Source of the DNA: JBFMGS01 sp040752635
Lineage (GTDB): Bacteria > Bacillota > SHA-98 > UBA4971
DNA length: 64,000 nt
NCBI GenBank assembly: GCA_040752635.1
Contig: JBFMGS010000003.1
Coordinates: 1 to 64,000 of the forward strand
Direction: 5' to 3'
The position numbers were made by a program, and so were the translations under genes. This document shows, piece by piece, positions 1 through 9,440 of this stretch. The notes beneath the pieces were generated by a model that saw only the letters and a list, made by a program, of their open reading frames with translations, had not been told where the DNA came from and did not search any database. How positions within the stretch are numbered: the stretch's first letter is position 1; each line of letters starts with the position of its first letter.

Positions 1-119
1 AAGGCTACCACGTACCGCGTCGCGATTTCCTCGGCTCCTTTCTTATCGTCTGCAAGTGCAGGAAGGGCTAGAGCGAGTACAAGAACCAAAGCAAGCAAAG
101 TAGACAGCCTTCGCAACAC
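1..119 (-). CDS. Secreted protein of unknown function, N-terminal fragment
   Basis: The first 39 codons of a gene that runs off the left edge of the window. It begins with a GTG preceded by a GGGGGAGGG ribosome site 7 bases upstream. The start of the product is MLRRLSTLLALVLVLALA, a basic n-region and long hydrophobic core, followed by a likely signal peptidase I site after PALA; the mature part would begin DDKKGAEE. It lies 68 bp downstream of yajC on the same strand and is probably in that operon. Too little remains to assign a family. An exported protein is inferred from the signal peptide alone. Confidence 0.6.
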   Translation of the reverse strand, partial: MLRRLSTLLALVLVLALALPALADDKKGAEEIATRYVVA

Positions 120-187
120 AGGCCTTCCCTCCCCCAACGCATACCTCATCCCGACGAGACTACACAGGTCAGCTCCGAGCCCGCCGA

Positions 188-505
188 CTACTGGTTCGCA
201 AGCTCGGGCTCCTTGTCCTTTGCAGCCTCGCCCTTGCCAAGCACGGCGCCGATGGCAGCACGAGTAGTCTTTATGCGCACCTTATCGGCGATTTCAAGTA
301 TCAGCGAGTCTTCTTTGACGTCAACAATCTGCGCGTATATACCGCCGACTGTGATGACATGGTTGCCCTTGCGCAGCGAATTCAGCATTTCGCGCCGCTT
401 CTTCTGCTGGATCTGCTGTGGTCTGATGAGCAGAAAGTAGAACACTACGAACATCAACCCAAACATGAGGAGGCTTGAGACAAGAGATCCTTGTTGTGCA
501 GGCAT
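188..505 (-). CDS. yajC: Preprotein translocase accessory subunit YajC
   Basis: A small inner-membrane protein that associates with SecDF and the SecYEG translocon. One N-terminal transmembrane helix (about residues 8-26, SSLLMFGLMFVVFYFLLIRP) is followed by the family signature RPQQ and a soluble domain with GNHVITVGGIYAQI. At about 105 residues it has the usual YajC length. The ATG at 505 is preferred because AGAGGTG lies 6 bases upstream; a GTG at 514 inside that ribosome site is the alternative. It follows tgt by 24 bp on the same strand, the common tgt-yajC order in bacteria. Confidence 0.93.
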   Translation of the reverse strand: MPAQQGSLVSSLLMFGLMFVVFYFLLIRPQQIQQKKRREMLNSLRKGNHVITVGGIYAQIVDVKEDSLILEIADKVRIKTTRAAIGAVLGKGEAAKDKEPELANQ

Positions 506-529
506 TTGCTTCACCTCTGGTTCTTATTA

Positions 530-1678
<1,149 letters not shown>

Positions 1679-1723
1679 TCAGCCCTCTCATCCGACTCGA
1701 GACTCCCCCGGTTTGCACCGATG

Positions 1724-2755
1724 TCAGAAGAGGAGCATCGCGTCGCCAAAGCTGAAGAACCTGTATCTCTCCTTCACGGCGAGTCTGTAGGCTGAGAGCA
1801 CCCGTTCGTAGCCGCCGAAGGCGCACACGAGCATGAGAAGAGTGGACCTGGGGAGGTGGAAGTTCGTTACGAGAGCGTCTACCACCCGGAACCGGTATCC
1901 CGGGTAGATGAACTTACTCGTCCACCCGGTAGCCGCGCATATCCTACCGTCGTCCGCGATCGGCAGGGATTCCAGCGTCCTCACGGTCGTCGTCCCTACC
2001 GCGACCACCCGTCCGCCTCCGGCCTTGACACGGTTTACTGCCTCCGCCGCCTCCTCGCTCACAGTGAAGTGCTCGGCATGCATTTCATGCTCTTCCACAG
2101 TCTCCACCTTCACCGGTCTGAAGGTGCCAAGGCCGACATGGAGCGTAATGGTGACGATAGCCGTCCCCTTCTCCGCAATGGAGCGCAGGAGGTCCGGCGT
2201 GAAGTGAAGGCCAGCAGTAGGAGCTGCTGCAGAACCGCGCTTTGTCGCGTAGACCGTCTGGTAGCGGTCCGGGTCGGCCAGCTCCCTCTTGATGTAAGGT
2301 GGGAGAGGTACGCGTCCTATCTCCTCCACAGTGCGGTCGAAGTCTCCCTCGCTGGAGAATCTTACGATCCTTCCTCCGTACGACGTTGCCCCGACCACCT
2401 CACCCGAAAGCCCCGCTCCGAAAACGAGCCTCGTCCCGGGCTGCGCCCTCTTGCCAGGCCTTGCCAGCACCTCCCAGTCATTGTGGTCAGAATCGGGGGT
2501 CTTCGAGAGGAGAAGCACTTCAACCTTTCCGCCTGTTCCCTCGCGGCTCCCCAGAAGGCGCGCCCTCATGACCCGGGTATCATTTAGAACGAGCGCATCG
2601 CGGCGGTCCAGGTAATCCACAAGGTCACGAAACATCCTGTGCTCTATTGCGCCGCTTCTCGGCACAACCATTAGGCGGGACTCATCCCGCCGCTCCGATG
2701 GTTCCTGCGCTATCAACACCCGCGGTAGGTAGTAGTCGAAGTCAGCGACCTTCAC
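1724..2755 (-). CDS. queA: S-adenosylmethionine:tRNA ribosyltransferase-isomerase QueA
   Basis: Transfers and isomerises the ribosyl group of SAM onto preQ1-modified tRNA, giving epoxyqueuosine. The 343-residue product begins MKVADFDYYLPRVLIAQ and has the family segments DALVLNDTRVMRARL, PLPPYIKR, GSAAAPTAGLHF and VGLGTFRPV, all typical of complete QueA proteins. The GTG start overlaps the stop of the upstream cytidine deaminase gene by 4 bp (GTGA), suggesting translational coupling. With tgt just downstream it forms the two-gene queuosine unit. It is an ordinary full-length copy. Confidence 0.97.
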   Translation of the reverse strand: MKVADFDYYLPRVLIAQEPSERRDESRLMVVPRSGAIEHRMFRDLVDYLDRRDALVLNDTRVMRARLLGSREGTGGKVEVLLLSKTPDSDHNDWEVLARPGKRAQPGTRLVFGAGLSGEVVGATSYGGRIVRFSSEGDFDRTVEEIGRVPLPPYIKRELADPDRYQTVYATKRGSAAAPTAGLHFTPDLLRSIAEKGTAIVTITLHVGLGTFRPVKVETVEEHEMHAEHFTVSEEAAEAVNRVKAGGGRVVAVGTTTVRTLESLPIADDGRICAATGWTSKFIYPGYRFRVVDALVTNFHLPRSTLLMLVCAFGGYERVLSAYRLAVKERYRFFSFGDAMLLF

Positions 2756-3174
2756 TCCTCGCCGGGTCCCCCTTCCCCCGCATGGGACAGATCTCTTGCC
2801 CCGAACGCGCCCGGCAACAACTGGGATGCGTTGAGCGTCCTGACATCACCCTTGAGGTTCGACATCACTACTTGCATATTAGGGCCGAACTCCACGAGCA
2901 CCTGCCTGCATATCCCGCAAGGAGCGCAGGGCCCGGAAGAGTCGGCAACGATAGCGACAGCGAGAAACTCTCTTTCCCCTTCAGAGACGGCCTTCGCCAC
3001 CGCGCACCGTTCAGCGCAGATGCCGGCGGGATGAGACGCGTTCTCGACGTTGCAGCCTGTATAAACGCGCCCGGACTTGCCGAGAAGCGCTGCCCCCACC
3101 GGAAAGTGCGAGTACGGCGCGTAAGCATGCTTCCTGGCGCTCTTCGCAAGCTCAATCAAGCTAGAAAAGTCCAT
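2752..3174 (-). CDS. cdd: Cytidine deaminase
   Basis: Deaminates cytidine and deoxycytidine to uridine in pyrimidine salvage. The 140-residue protein has the zinc-site motif CAERCA (Cys53, catalytic Glu55) and PCGICRQ (Cys86, Cys89), plus GCNVENAS for substrate binding, as in small tetrameric deaminases. The C-terminal tail is short and glycine/glutamate-rich. In Firmicutes cdd commonly sits beside dgkA and era; here dgkA is about 3 kb away and cdd precedes queA, which it overlaps by 4 bp. It may be read from the DUF881 promoter upstream or from its own. No promoter is obvious in the repeat-containing gap at 3175-3307. Confidence 0.95.
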   Translation of the reverse strand: MDFSSLIELAKSARKHAYAPYSHFPVGAALLGKSGRVYTGCNVENASHPAGICAERCAVAKAVSEGEREFLAVAIVADSSGPCAPCGICRQVLVEFGPNMQVVMSNLKGDVRTLNASQLLPGAFGARDLSHAGEGGPGEE

Positions 3175-3225
3175 CTGTATCCCTCCGTGGCTAAGCTAGG
3201 GCTCAGAGATCTTCCTCATTTTGTC

Positions 3226-3244
3226 GGGGTTGCCGGTGATTGCA
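3226..3244 (+). repeat. REP-like repeat, single unit
   Basis: A 19-base copy of GGGGTTGCCGGTGATTGCA, identical to the copy at 62264. It is in the 133-bp gap between a DUF881 gene and cdd, which are co-directional. There is no inverted partner nearby. It belongs to the repeat family described in the findings. Confidence 0.8.
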
Positions 3245-3307
3245 TGACGGGGCGGGGGTGCTTACGCGTACCGACTATGCGTACTTGACCTGGGCTCATC
3301 GCCGATT

Positions 3308-4144
3308 TTACGTGCGGCCCTTGCTGAAGGCCGCAAGCGTTACGAGCGCTTGTACCTTTATCTCCAGCCTTTTCCCATCGCGCTCGAACCTGCCCTCTAC
3401 CTCTGTCAGGGCGCGCTTGAGGGCATCCGGGTCGCCGACGGCCTTGATAACCACAGGGTTTACCGGGACAAGTTGCTGGTTCACGAGGAGCACCGGACCG
3501 GCGCAGCGGATCGATGACTGGGCTACGATACGCTGTCCGCCAACCTCCGCTCCCCTAGCACCGGCATAGAAAAGCAGGTTCAAGATGTCCTTAATGTCTC
3601 TCTCATGGACGATCTCGCGGCTCTGGTAACCGTTACGGGCGTCGTAGGCATGCACGATCATCCCGGGCCCCCTGAGCTCTGCCACACCGGCTCTTTCTCT
3701 AATAACAGTGAGTTCGTCCTGGAGTGCCCGGATCTCCTCTTGAAGCTCTCTGATTCGCTCCCGCAAGGTTCCCTCTTCCCCGTCTCCGGCAGGGCCGACC
3801 GCACCTGTGCGGGCCGCTGCTATGGCCTCCTCTACGTTTCTGGCCTCACAAGACAGTGCCCGCGCGACGTCCGCAGGGCTCGCAGCGAGGCCAAGCGCGG
3901 TATCGAGGGACGATAACGCATCGCTGACAGCGGAATCCCCACTGACCCCGGCCTCCCGCGCGGATCTTCTAAGCTCCGACGCGACCGCATAACCACCGCG
4001 CCTCACCATTTCGATGTCGTCCATCTCTCCCGGCAGCCGGAAAAGCGACATCCTGCGGGCAAACGCTATAGTATCAAGCGCCAGCACAATACCGGCGCAG
4101 ATGAAGATCAGCCTCAGCAAGCGATCCTTGTGGTGGAGGGACAA
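3308..4144 (-). CDS. DUF881 family protein (first of a tandem pair)
   Basis: A membrane-anchored protein of 278 residues with unknown biochemical role. One N-terminal transmembrane helix (about residues 9-28) is followed by a coiled-coil stretch (about 125-150, rich in E/R/L) and the DUF881 C-terminal domain with PGMIVHAYDA, ARGAEVGGQRI and NPVVIKAVGD. DUF881 proteins in Firmicutes lie near division and sporulation genes, so an envelope role is possible but inferred. A TTG start lies 3 bp after the stop of its paralogue, with GGAGGG 10 bases upstream inside that gene's end, so the pair is probably translationally coupled. It resembles its neighbour closely in the C-terminal half, consistent with tandem duplication. 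Confidence 0.85.
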   Translation of the reverse strand: MSLHHKDRLLRLIFICAGIVLALDTIAFARRMSLFRLPGEMDDIEMVRRGGYAVASELRRSAREAGVSGDSAVSDALSSLDTALGLAASPADVARALSCEARNVEEAIAAARTGAVGPAGDGEEGTLRERIRELQEEIRALQDELTVIRERAGVAELRGPGMIVHAYDARNGYQSREIVHERDIKDILNLLFYAGARGAEVGGQRIVAQSSIRCAGPVLLVNQQLVPVNPVVIKAVGDPDALKRALTEVEGRFERDGKRLEIKVQALVTLAAFSKGRT

Positions 4145-4147
4145 CCC

Positions 4148-5188
4148 TCAGAGGCCCTCCTTTCGGAAAGCGCCAAGCGCAACATTATCCTTTCTCTCCA
4201 CCTCCACGCGTATGCCCCACGGCTTCAGGCTGTTGATGACAAGCCCAAGGCTGCTCTCGAGAACGGCGGGATCGCCCACAGCACGGATGACAACAGGGTT
4301 CACCGTGATGGGCTGCTGGTTTATGAGCAGCAGCGGGCCCGCGCTCCTGATGGACGACGTGGCAACGAGCCGCTGACCTCCGACCTCCACGCCCATCGCG
4401 CCCGCGGCGAACAGCTCGTTCACCATATCCCTGATGTCCTTCTCCTGGACCACATCTTCCCTCGAGTATCCGCCGGGGGCATCGTATACCGTGACGACAA
4501 TACCCGGGCCTTCAAGTTGGCTGTAGCCTGCCGTTCGTCGAAGGCTGTCGAGGGCAGCACGCAGGTTGTCTGCTTCGGCCTGCAGGAGCCTGAGCGCATC
4601 ATGCATCGTTCGAGGAGCGATGAGGGACGCCTTGCCGCCCGAGATCTCGATTTCCACAGGCGAAGCCAGCTTCGCGAGAGAGGGATCGCTTCGGAGCCTT
4701 GCAACTGTAGCCTCGGAAAGGACAGGTTCCCTGCTCTCAACGATAATCTGTCCATCCTTGCTGCGCGCCACAGTGACGACAACCTTCCCGCTGACTTGCT
4801 TTATCGCCTCGTCCTGGTTTACGACCCAGAGCACAGCTTCCCTCCGCTGGTTCTCCTCCTCGCGCGCAATCACGTCTTGTACAGCCCTGCCGTGTGTGCC
4901 GATAGCACGTGAGATCTCCTCGCTGCTTACGGCCTGCTCAATCTCGAACTTGAACTTGGCAAGGGCATCCCTTACTGCTGAGTTCCTGGAAAGACCGGAA
5001 CTGGCGCAGACCTGCTCGTAGTAGGCGGCGAGCGCCCTCGCCCCGCCACGCACTATCTCGGTGTCCGTGATTTCCCCTGGGAACCTGAGGATCTCAAGCG
5101 CCCGGGCCAGCATCGCCACGTTCACCGCCATAAGGACGACAAGGACAGCGGTGAGCGTCCTCATCCCCGCCCCGGAAGACTCTCGCAT
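4148..5188 (-). CDS. DUF881 family protein (second of a tandem pair)
   Basis: Paralogue of the downstream gene, 346 residues. One transmembrane helix (about residues 10-28) precedes an alpha-helical region (about 45-115), an inserted domain (about 115-210) absent from the shorter paralogue, a short coiled coil (LQAEADNLRAALDSLRR) and the DUF881 domain with GPGIVVTVYDAPGG and VEVGGQRLVATSSIR. The ATG at 5188 has GGAGG 8 bases upstream and follows an extended -10 promoter, so it is the first gene of the DUF881-DUF881-cdd-queA-tgt-yajC run. Function unknown; membrane location is supported by the N-terminal helix. Confidence 0.87.
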   Translation of the reverse strand: MRESSGAGMRTLTAVLVVLMAVNVAMLARALEILRFPGEITDTEIVRGGARALAAYYEQVCASSGLSRNSAVRDALAKFKFEIEQAVSSEEISRAIGTHGRAVQDVIAREEENQRREAVLWVVNQDEAIKQVSGKVVVTVARSKDGQIIVESREPVLSEATVARLRSDPSLAKLASPVEIEISGGKASLIAPRTMHDALRLLQAEADNLRAALDSLRRTAGYSQLEGPGIVVTVYDAPGGYSREDVVQEKDIRDMVNELFAAGAMGVEVGGQRLVATSSIRSAGPLLLINQQPITVNPVVIRAVGDPAVLESSLGLVINSLKPWGIRVEVERKDNVALGAFRKEGL

Positions 5189-5219
5189 GGCTTGAGCCTC
5201 CTTGACTTAGTTCGCTCTC

Positions 5220-5228
5220 ATTATAGCA
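5220..5228 (-). promoter_or_regulatory. Extended -10 promoter for the DUF881-queuosine operon
   Basis: Minus strand reads TGCTATAAT, a consensus -10 hexamer (5225-5220) with the TGn extension. No good -35 hexamer is visible at 17 bp. Transcription would start near 5213, about 25 bases before the DUF881 ATG at 5188. Confidence 0.6.
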
Positions 5229-5336
5229 GAAACCTCTTCCAGGTTCCACAAACGTCCAGGGCTCGCAAGTGGAGGAACCGGGGCCTTCACGGCGTATAAA
5301 AGACTTGGGCGACAGTTGCGCGAAGGGGGAGTTCAA

Positions 5337-6248
5337 ATGGCGCACTTCCCTATGGTGCTTTCTGTTTGCGCTGTCATACTGTTGTCGGCTGTCATACTGG
5401 TCTCAACTATGCCGCAAGGGGTGACGTACGCGGCCCGGTCCGACCTGTGGTTTGTCAAGGCCGGCACAGTGGACGTCAGGGCGCAACCCGGCGACGGCGC
5501 GGAGAGGGTCACCCAGGCACACCTCGGGACTGCTGTTCGCGTGGTGGAACACGTGGGCGACTGGTCCGGGGTGGTTATCCCGGCGCAAGGTGATTACCAC
5601 GGCTGGATCAGGACTTCGCACCTCGTCCCCGCAGCCAAAGCGGGGGCTTTCGCTGCGGCCCGCCAACTTGCGGCGGTACGAGTAGCACGAACTGCAGTTT
5701 ACAGCGGGATGCACATGGAGAGTCCCACCGTGATGCAGGTGACCATCGGAGCGCGGTTTGCCGCCCTGGGTAGGACCGGTAGCTTCGTGCATGTGGCTCT
5801 TCCAGACGGTAGCACCGGCTACGTCCGCGAGGAAGCTGTCGCGGTGTACGACAGGGATGGCGTGCCCCCGAGGCGACGGGTACAGGACATCATCGACACG
5901 GCAATGCAGCTTGTCGGTACCCCCTACCTCTGGGGCGGCATGAGCACCGACGGGGTTGACTGCTCGGGGTTCGTGCACACCGTGTTTTATGTAAATGGCG
6001 TAGCACTCCCGCGGGATGCGTCGGAGCAGTACAAAGTCGGCACCAGCGTCGACCGCCTAGGCCTTATTCCGGGCGACCTGGTTTTTTACTCGACGTATGC
6101 CGCCGGAGCCTCGCATGTAGGAATCTACATCGGCAACAGCAAAGTCATCCAGTCGGGGTCGAAAACGAAAGGGGTCGCCGTGATAGATCTGGACGACCCG
6201 AACTACGGTCCGAAGTACATCGGAGCGCGCAGGGTGCTGGAACCATAG
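5337..6248 (+). CDS. NlpC/P60 peptidoglycan endopeptidase with SH3 domains
   Basis: Predicted secreted cell-wall hydrolase that cleaves stem peptides. The 303-residue product has an N-terminal signal or anchor helix (about residues 5-25), two bacterial SH3-like repeats (about 38-95 and 113-170, the first ending YHGWIRTSHLVP) and a C-terminal NlpC/P60 domain. The catalytic Cys209 is in GVDCSGF and His260 in SHVGIYIG. The ATG at 5337 has GGGGGAG 5 bases upstream. It is one of few plus-strand genes here, divergent from the DUF881 operon and convergent with dgkA, so it is probably a single-gene unit. A weak TATAAA at 5295 could be its -10. Confidence 0.92.
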   Translation: MAHFPMVLSVCAVILLSAVILVSTMPQGVTYAARSDLWFVKAGTVDVRAQPGDGAERVTQAHLGTAVRVVEHVGDWSGVVIPAQGDYHGWIRTSHLVPAAKAGAFAAARQLAAVRVARTAVYSGMHMESPTVMQVTIGARFAALGRTGSFVHVALPDGSTGYVREEAVAVYDRDGVPPRRRVQDIIDTAMQLVGTPYLWGGMSTDGVDCSGFVHTVFYVNGVALPRDASEQYKVGTSVDRLGLIPGDLVFYSTYAAGASHVGIYIGNSKVIQSGSKTKGVAVIDLDDPNYGPKYIGARRVLEP

Positions 6249-6256
6249 GGACCTAA

Positions 6257-6640
6257 CTAGATGTGACCTAGCAACGCGCGGGCGACGGTCGCAAGCTTGG
6301 GCCCGAGCACTGCGATTCCGACCACCGCAGCCGAGGTTGCGCTGACCAGCACAGCCCCCGCGCCGATGTCCTTTACGCTTTTGACGCGCATCTCCCGGGT
6401 AGAGCACACCATGTCGCAGACAAGTTCGAGCGCGGTATTGGCGAGTTCGGATATGAGCACCAGGGAGATGGCGATAACGAGGCATGCAAGCTCAACTAGA
6501 GCGACCTTTAGCAGGGCCGCGGTGACGAGCACAAGGGCGGCGGCAAGGAAGTGGATGCGCATGTTCCGTTCAGTATAAAGCACATGTCGCACGCCCCCCA
6601 CAGCGCACTTGAAGCTTTCAGAAAGAGATCTCGTTTTCAC
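6257..6640 (-). CDS. dgkA: Diacylglycerol/undecaprenol kinase family protein
   Basis: Small integral membrane lipid kinase. In Gram-positive bacteria this family phosphorylates undecaprenol (known for the family). The 127-residue product has three hydrophobic segments (about 29-47, 50-70, 98-118) and the family signature ELANTALE near residue 65, matching the E-x-x-N-T-A-x-E active-site motif. The GTG start follows the ybeY stop by 6 bp, with GGGGAG in the end of ybeY as ribosome site. The phoH-7TM-HD-ybeY-dgkA order is conserved in Firmicutes; era, which usually follows, is absent. Confidence 0.92.
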   Translation of the reverse strand: MKTRSLSESFKCAVGGVRHVLYTERNMRIHFLAAALVLVTAALLKVALVELACLVIAISLVLISELANTALELVCDMVCSTREMRVKSVKDIGAGAVLVSATSAAVVGIAVLGPKLATVARALLGHI

Positions 6641-6646
6641 CCGGCA

Positions 6647-7105
6647 TCACTCCCCATCACCACGCAAGGCAATCTTTGCCAGAATATCGCTTTCGTGTGC
6701 CTGCATTTCTTCTGCGTCCTCGTCGGTTTCGTGATCATAGCCAAGTAGGTGCAAAAGGCCGTGAACAGCCAGCAGCACGGTGCGGGACAGAAGCTCCCCT
6801 GAGTTGCGCATCTCGCGGGAAGCCGTCTCCAGCGAGATCACTACATCGCCGAGAAGCGCGGGTTCTCCGGGCGCGTCGCAGTTATCCATGGTAAACGACA
6901 AGACATCCGTAGCCGAGGCAACCCCTCGGTACCTGCTGTTGAGTTCGCGGATGCGTTCATCATCGACCAGAGCGATGCTGACCTCAACCGCCGACGGATC
7001 CAGCCCCTCATGCACAAGCCCGGCCCTGACGACATCATCCAGGGCCGTGAACATCCCGGCGGGGACTTCGACTTTCTCCTGCAAATTCGCAATTTCGACG
7101 GGCAC
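6647..7105 (-). CDS. ybeY: Endoribonuclease YbeY (rRNA maturation factor)
   Basis: Single-strand endoribonuclease for 16S rRNA 3' end maturation and ribosome quality control. The 152-residue product has the zinc-binding motif HGLLHLLGYDH near residues 114-124 and the preceding family motif TDVLSF. The GTG start has a strong AAGGAGGT 8 bases upstream. It lies between the 7TM-HD phosphodiesterase gene and dgkA as in many Firmicutes. Full length and ordinary. Confidence 0.96.
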   Translation of the reverse strand: MPVEIANLQEKVEVPAGMFTALDDVVRAGLVHEGLDPSAVEVSIALVDDERIRELNSRYRGVASATDVLSFTMDNCDAPGEPALLGDVVISLETASREMRNSGELLSRTVLLAVHGLLHLLGYDHETDEDAEEMQAHESDILAKIALRGDGE

Positions 7106-7175
7106 GGGTATAACCTCCTTCGACCCTCACAGGACCGTCCAAAGTAAGAGTTCAGAAATGCTCCCCACTTGCGGA

Positions 7176-7237
7176 GGGGTTACCGGTGCTTGCCATAATG
7201 GGAGCGCCGTCCCCGGCATGCAAACACCGTCAACCCC
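7176..7237. repeat. REP-like inverted pair
   Basis: GGGGTTACCGGTGCTTGCC (7176-7194) faces TGCAAACACCGTCAACCCC (7219-7237) across 24 bases, able to form an imperfect stem-loop. It fills the middle of the 141-bp gap between the 7TM-HD gene and ybeY, which are co-directional. Confidence 0.75.
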
Positions 7238-7246
7238 GACCGCGGA

Positions 7247-9427
7247 TCAGGCGCGTTTCGCCTCGAGGTCCTTAAGCGTCACATCGGGGTATTCTATCCT
7301 GGAATGGAACACTCCAGTCAAGACCCGCACGAAAGCCCGCGCGACCCCGTCGAGGTCCTTGAGCGTCAGGTTGCACTCGTCAAACTGGCCGTCAGCCAGC
7401 CTTTCCTTTATTATCTTCCGGACCAGCCCTTCAATACGGCCGGGCGTCGGCCTCGCCAGCGAACGCACCGCCGCCTCCACAGAATCCGCGAGCATGACTA
7501 TAGCGGCCTCTTTAGTCTGAGGCTTGGGCCCAGGGTAGCGGAAATCCTCCTCGTCAATGGTCTCCTCCTTGCCGCCCTCTGTGGCCTTGTGGTAAAAATA
7601 CGGCACAAGGCTGGTCCCGTGGTGTTCTTTGATGATGTCAACTATAGCCTGGGGGAGGTTATGGCGAAGAGCCATTTCCACGCCGTCTTTCACATGAGAC
7701 GTGATGACGAGAGTGCTCAAGGTAGGAGCAAGTTTGTCGTGCGGGTTGTCCTGCATGAGCTGGTTCTCTACAAAGAAATAAGGTCTCTTCATTTTTCCCA
7801 CGTCGTGATAGTAAGCTCCCACACGCACGAGCAGCGAATCTGCTCCCACAGCCTCAGCCGCAGCCTCAGCCAGGTTGCCTACGATTATGCTGTGATGGTA
7901 AGTCCCCGGAGCTTCGACGAGGAGCTTCCTGAGTAGCGTCTGGGTAGGATTCGAGAGTTCTAGCAGCTTGACCGGCGTTGTTATTCGGAATAAGTTTTCG
8001 AAGAACGGCAGAAAGCCGATAGTGACCACCGTGGACAGTACCCCGTTGACAATCCCGAGATACCAGAGGCGCAAGACTGCCGGGTCTCCCGTTGTAGGAC
8101 CGACCGCCGCGATGATTATGGCGTTTGCGGCGCCGACCACGGCGCCGGCCCGCATCAAGTCCGAGCGCTCCGATATCCTGGTGACGCAAAAAGTGCCGGC
8201 AAGGCCCGATAGGGTGGCTGTAATGGCGAGCGCGAGCGACCCCCCGCCAACGATGCCGGTCAGCACGCCGAACACGGCCGCGGTTAGTGCCGAGAGCTTG
8301 GGGTCGAGCAATATCGCAATGAGCATCGTACCAAGGCTAACAGGCACGAGAAAGCCCGCGCCTGGCCATGGGATAGCGCATATCACCGCAGCGGCGAACG
8401 CGATCATCACAACGACCGTGCCCAACAGGAGCAGAAGCTTGGCGTCAAGGAGAATATCCCGCCGATGCAGATAGAGGTAGACCCCAATAACGGAAACAAG
8501 GATTACCACCAGCATAACGATAGCCGTGACTATGAGCGGCTCGAAGCGGGGGGCGAGAAGCCCCAAGTCTTGCAAGATTGCTATGTGATCCCCGGTGGCG
8601 ATCTCCCCTCGCCTTATAATCGCCTGCCCCTTGAGGATCATGACTGGCTTGACCTCCCGGACGGCGGCCTCGCGAGCCCGTTCCACCTTGCCCGGGTTGA
8701 GGACGAGGTTAGGACTTATTTGACTCGTTACGATCTGGGTGAGCGCTTTAGTAACGGCGCCAGGCAACCCAAGGGCCGCAACGTTGTCGGAAGCCTGCTT
8801 CGTGGCGGTATCGAGCGTTTCCCTGCTAACGCGAAGCTCGCGCATTATCCGCCCGGCTATCGCCTTTGCGCTTGTCCTGGCGCGAGAGAAGTCCTCGTGG
8901 GATAGGCCCATGAGCGTGGTAATGGTTTCGGCAGACAGCTTCGTGCCGAAATCCCTCTGCGCCCGTTCCTTTAACCCCGAAGAAGCAGCAGCAAGAATGC
9001 GCTCTGCGGCGCCCTGCCCATCCCCCTGCTGCCAGATGCCGATCTTGCGTCGTTCCTCAGCGAGGGCGTCGAATATGAGATCTATGGTGTCCTCGGCGTT
9101 GATGCTTGCGGCCAGACTGATATCATAGTTAGCAGGTGAGGCGTTGGCCTCCTTGATTGCCTCCCTGGCGGCCTCCTCGCGAAGCCGGTCAGTGGCGGGC
9201 CGGTTGATGATGTCGCGCGACGCCTGGATATCGATCTTGGCGGGTTGGCCCTCTTGCAGATCGACCCGCCTCGGGACGAGCACCGTCACGAGGATTGAGA
9301 CGAGGATGATGACTACGCACGTGGTCACAAGCGCACGATGAAGCGCAGGATCACCAAGCAACCCTGGCCTTCTCTCGGTTCCCCCCGACATCGCCTTGGC
9401 TACGGGTCTTGTTACCAGAGCAGGCAC
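7247..9427 (-). CDS. 7TM-HD phosphodiesterase, PgpH/YqfF type
   Basis: Membrane HD-domain phosphodiesterase. Characterised PgpH proteins hydrolyse cyclic di-AMP; the role here is by homology. The 726-residue protein has one N-terminal helix (about 30-48), a large extracytoplasmic 7TM-HDED domain (about 50-290), seven transmembrane segments (about 295-470) and a cytosolic HD domain with TYHHSIIVGNLAEAAA and GAYYHDVGKM, then a HDIG-type C-terminal half. The GTG at 9427 is chosen because TAGGGAGG lies 8 bases upstream, 14 bp after the phoH stop; an upstream ATG at 9499 would overlap phoH by 59 bp. phoH, this gene and ybeY form the classic block. Confidence 0.93.
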   Translation of the reverse strand: MPALVTRPVAKAMSGGTERRPGLLGDPALHRALVTTCVVIILVSILVTVLVPRRVDLQEGQPAKIDIQASRDIINRPATDRLREEAAREAIKEANASPANYDISLAASINAEDTIDLIFDALAEERRKIGIWQQGDGQGAAERILAAASSGLKERAQRDFGTKLSAETITTLMGLSHEDFSRARTSAKAIAGRIMRELRVSRETLDTATKQASDNVAALGLPGAVTKALTQIVTSQISPNLVLNPGKVERAREAAVREVKPVMILKGQAIIRRGEIATGDHIAILQDLGLLAPRFEPLIVTAIVMLVVILVSVIGVYLYLHRRDILLDAKLLLLLGTVVVMIAFAAAVICAIPWPGAGFLVPVSLGTMLIAILLDPKLSALTAAVFGVLTGIVGGGSLALAITATLSGLAGTFCVTRISERSDLMRAGAVVGAANAIIIAAVGPTTGDPAVLRLWYLGIVNGVLSTVVTIGFLPFFENLFRITTPVKLLELSNPTQTLLRKLLVEAPGTYHHSIIVGNLAEAAAEAVGADSLLVRVGAYYHDVGKMKRPYFFVENQLMQDNPHDKLAPTLSTLVITSHVKDGVEMALRHNLPQAIVDIIKEHHGTSLVPYFYHKATEGGKEETIDEEDFRYPGPKPQTKEAAIVMLADSVEAAVRSLARPTPGRIEGLVRKIIKERLADGQFDECNLTLKDLDGVARAFVRVLTGVFHSRIEYPDVTLKDLEAKRA

Positions 9428-9440
9428 GCAAAGCGCCTCC

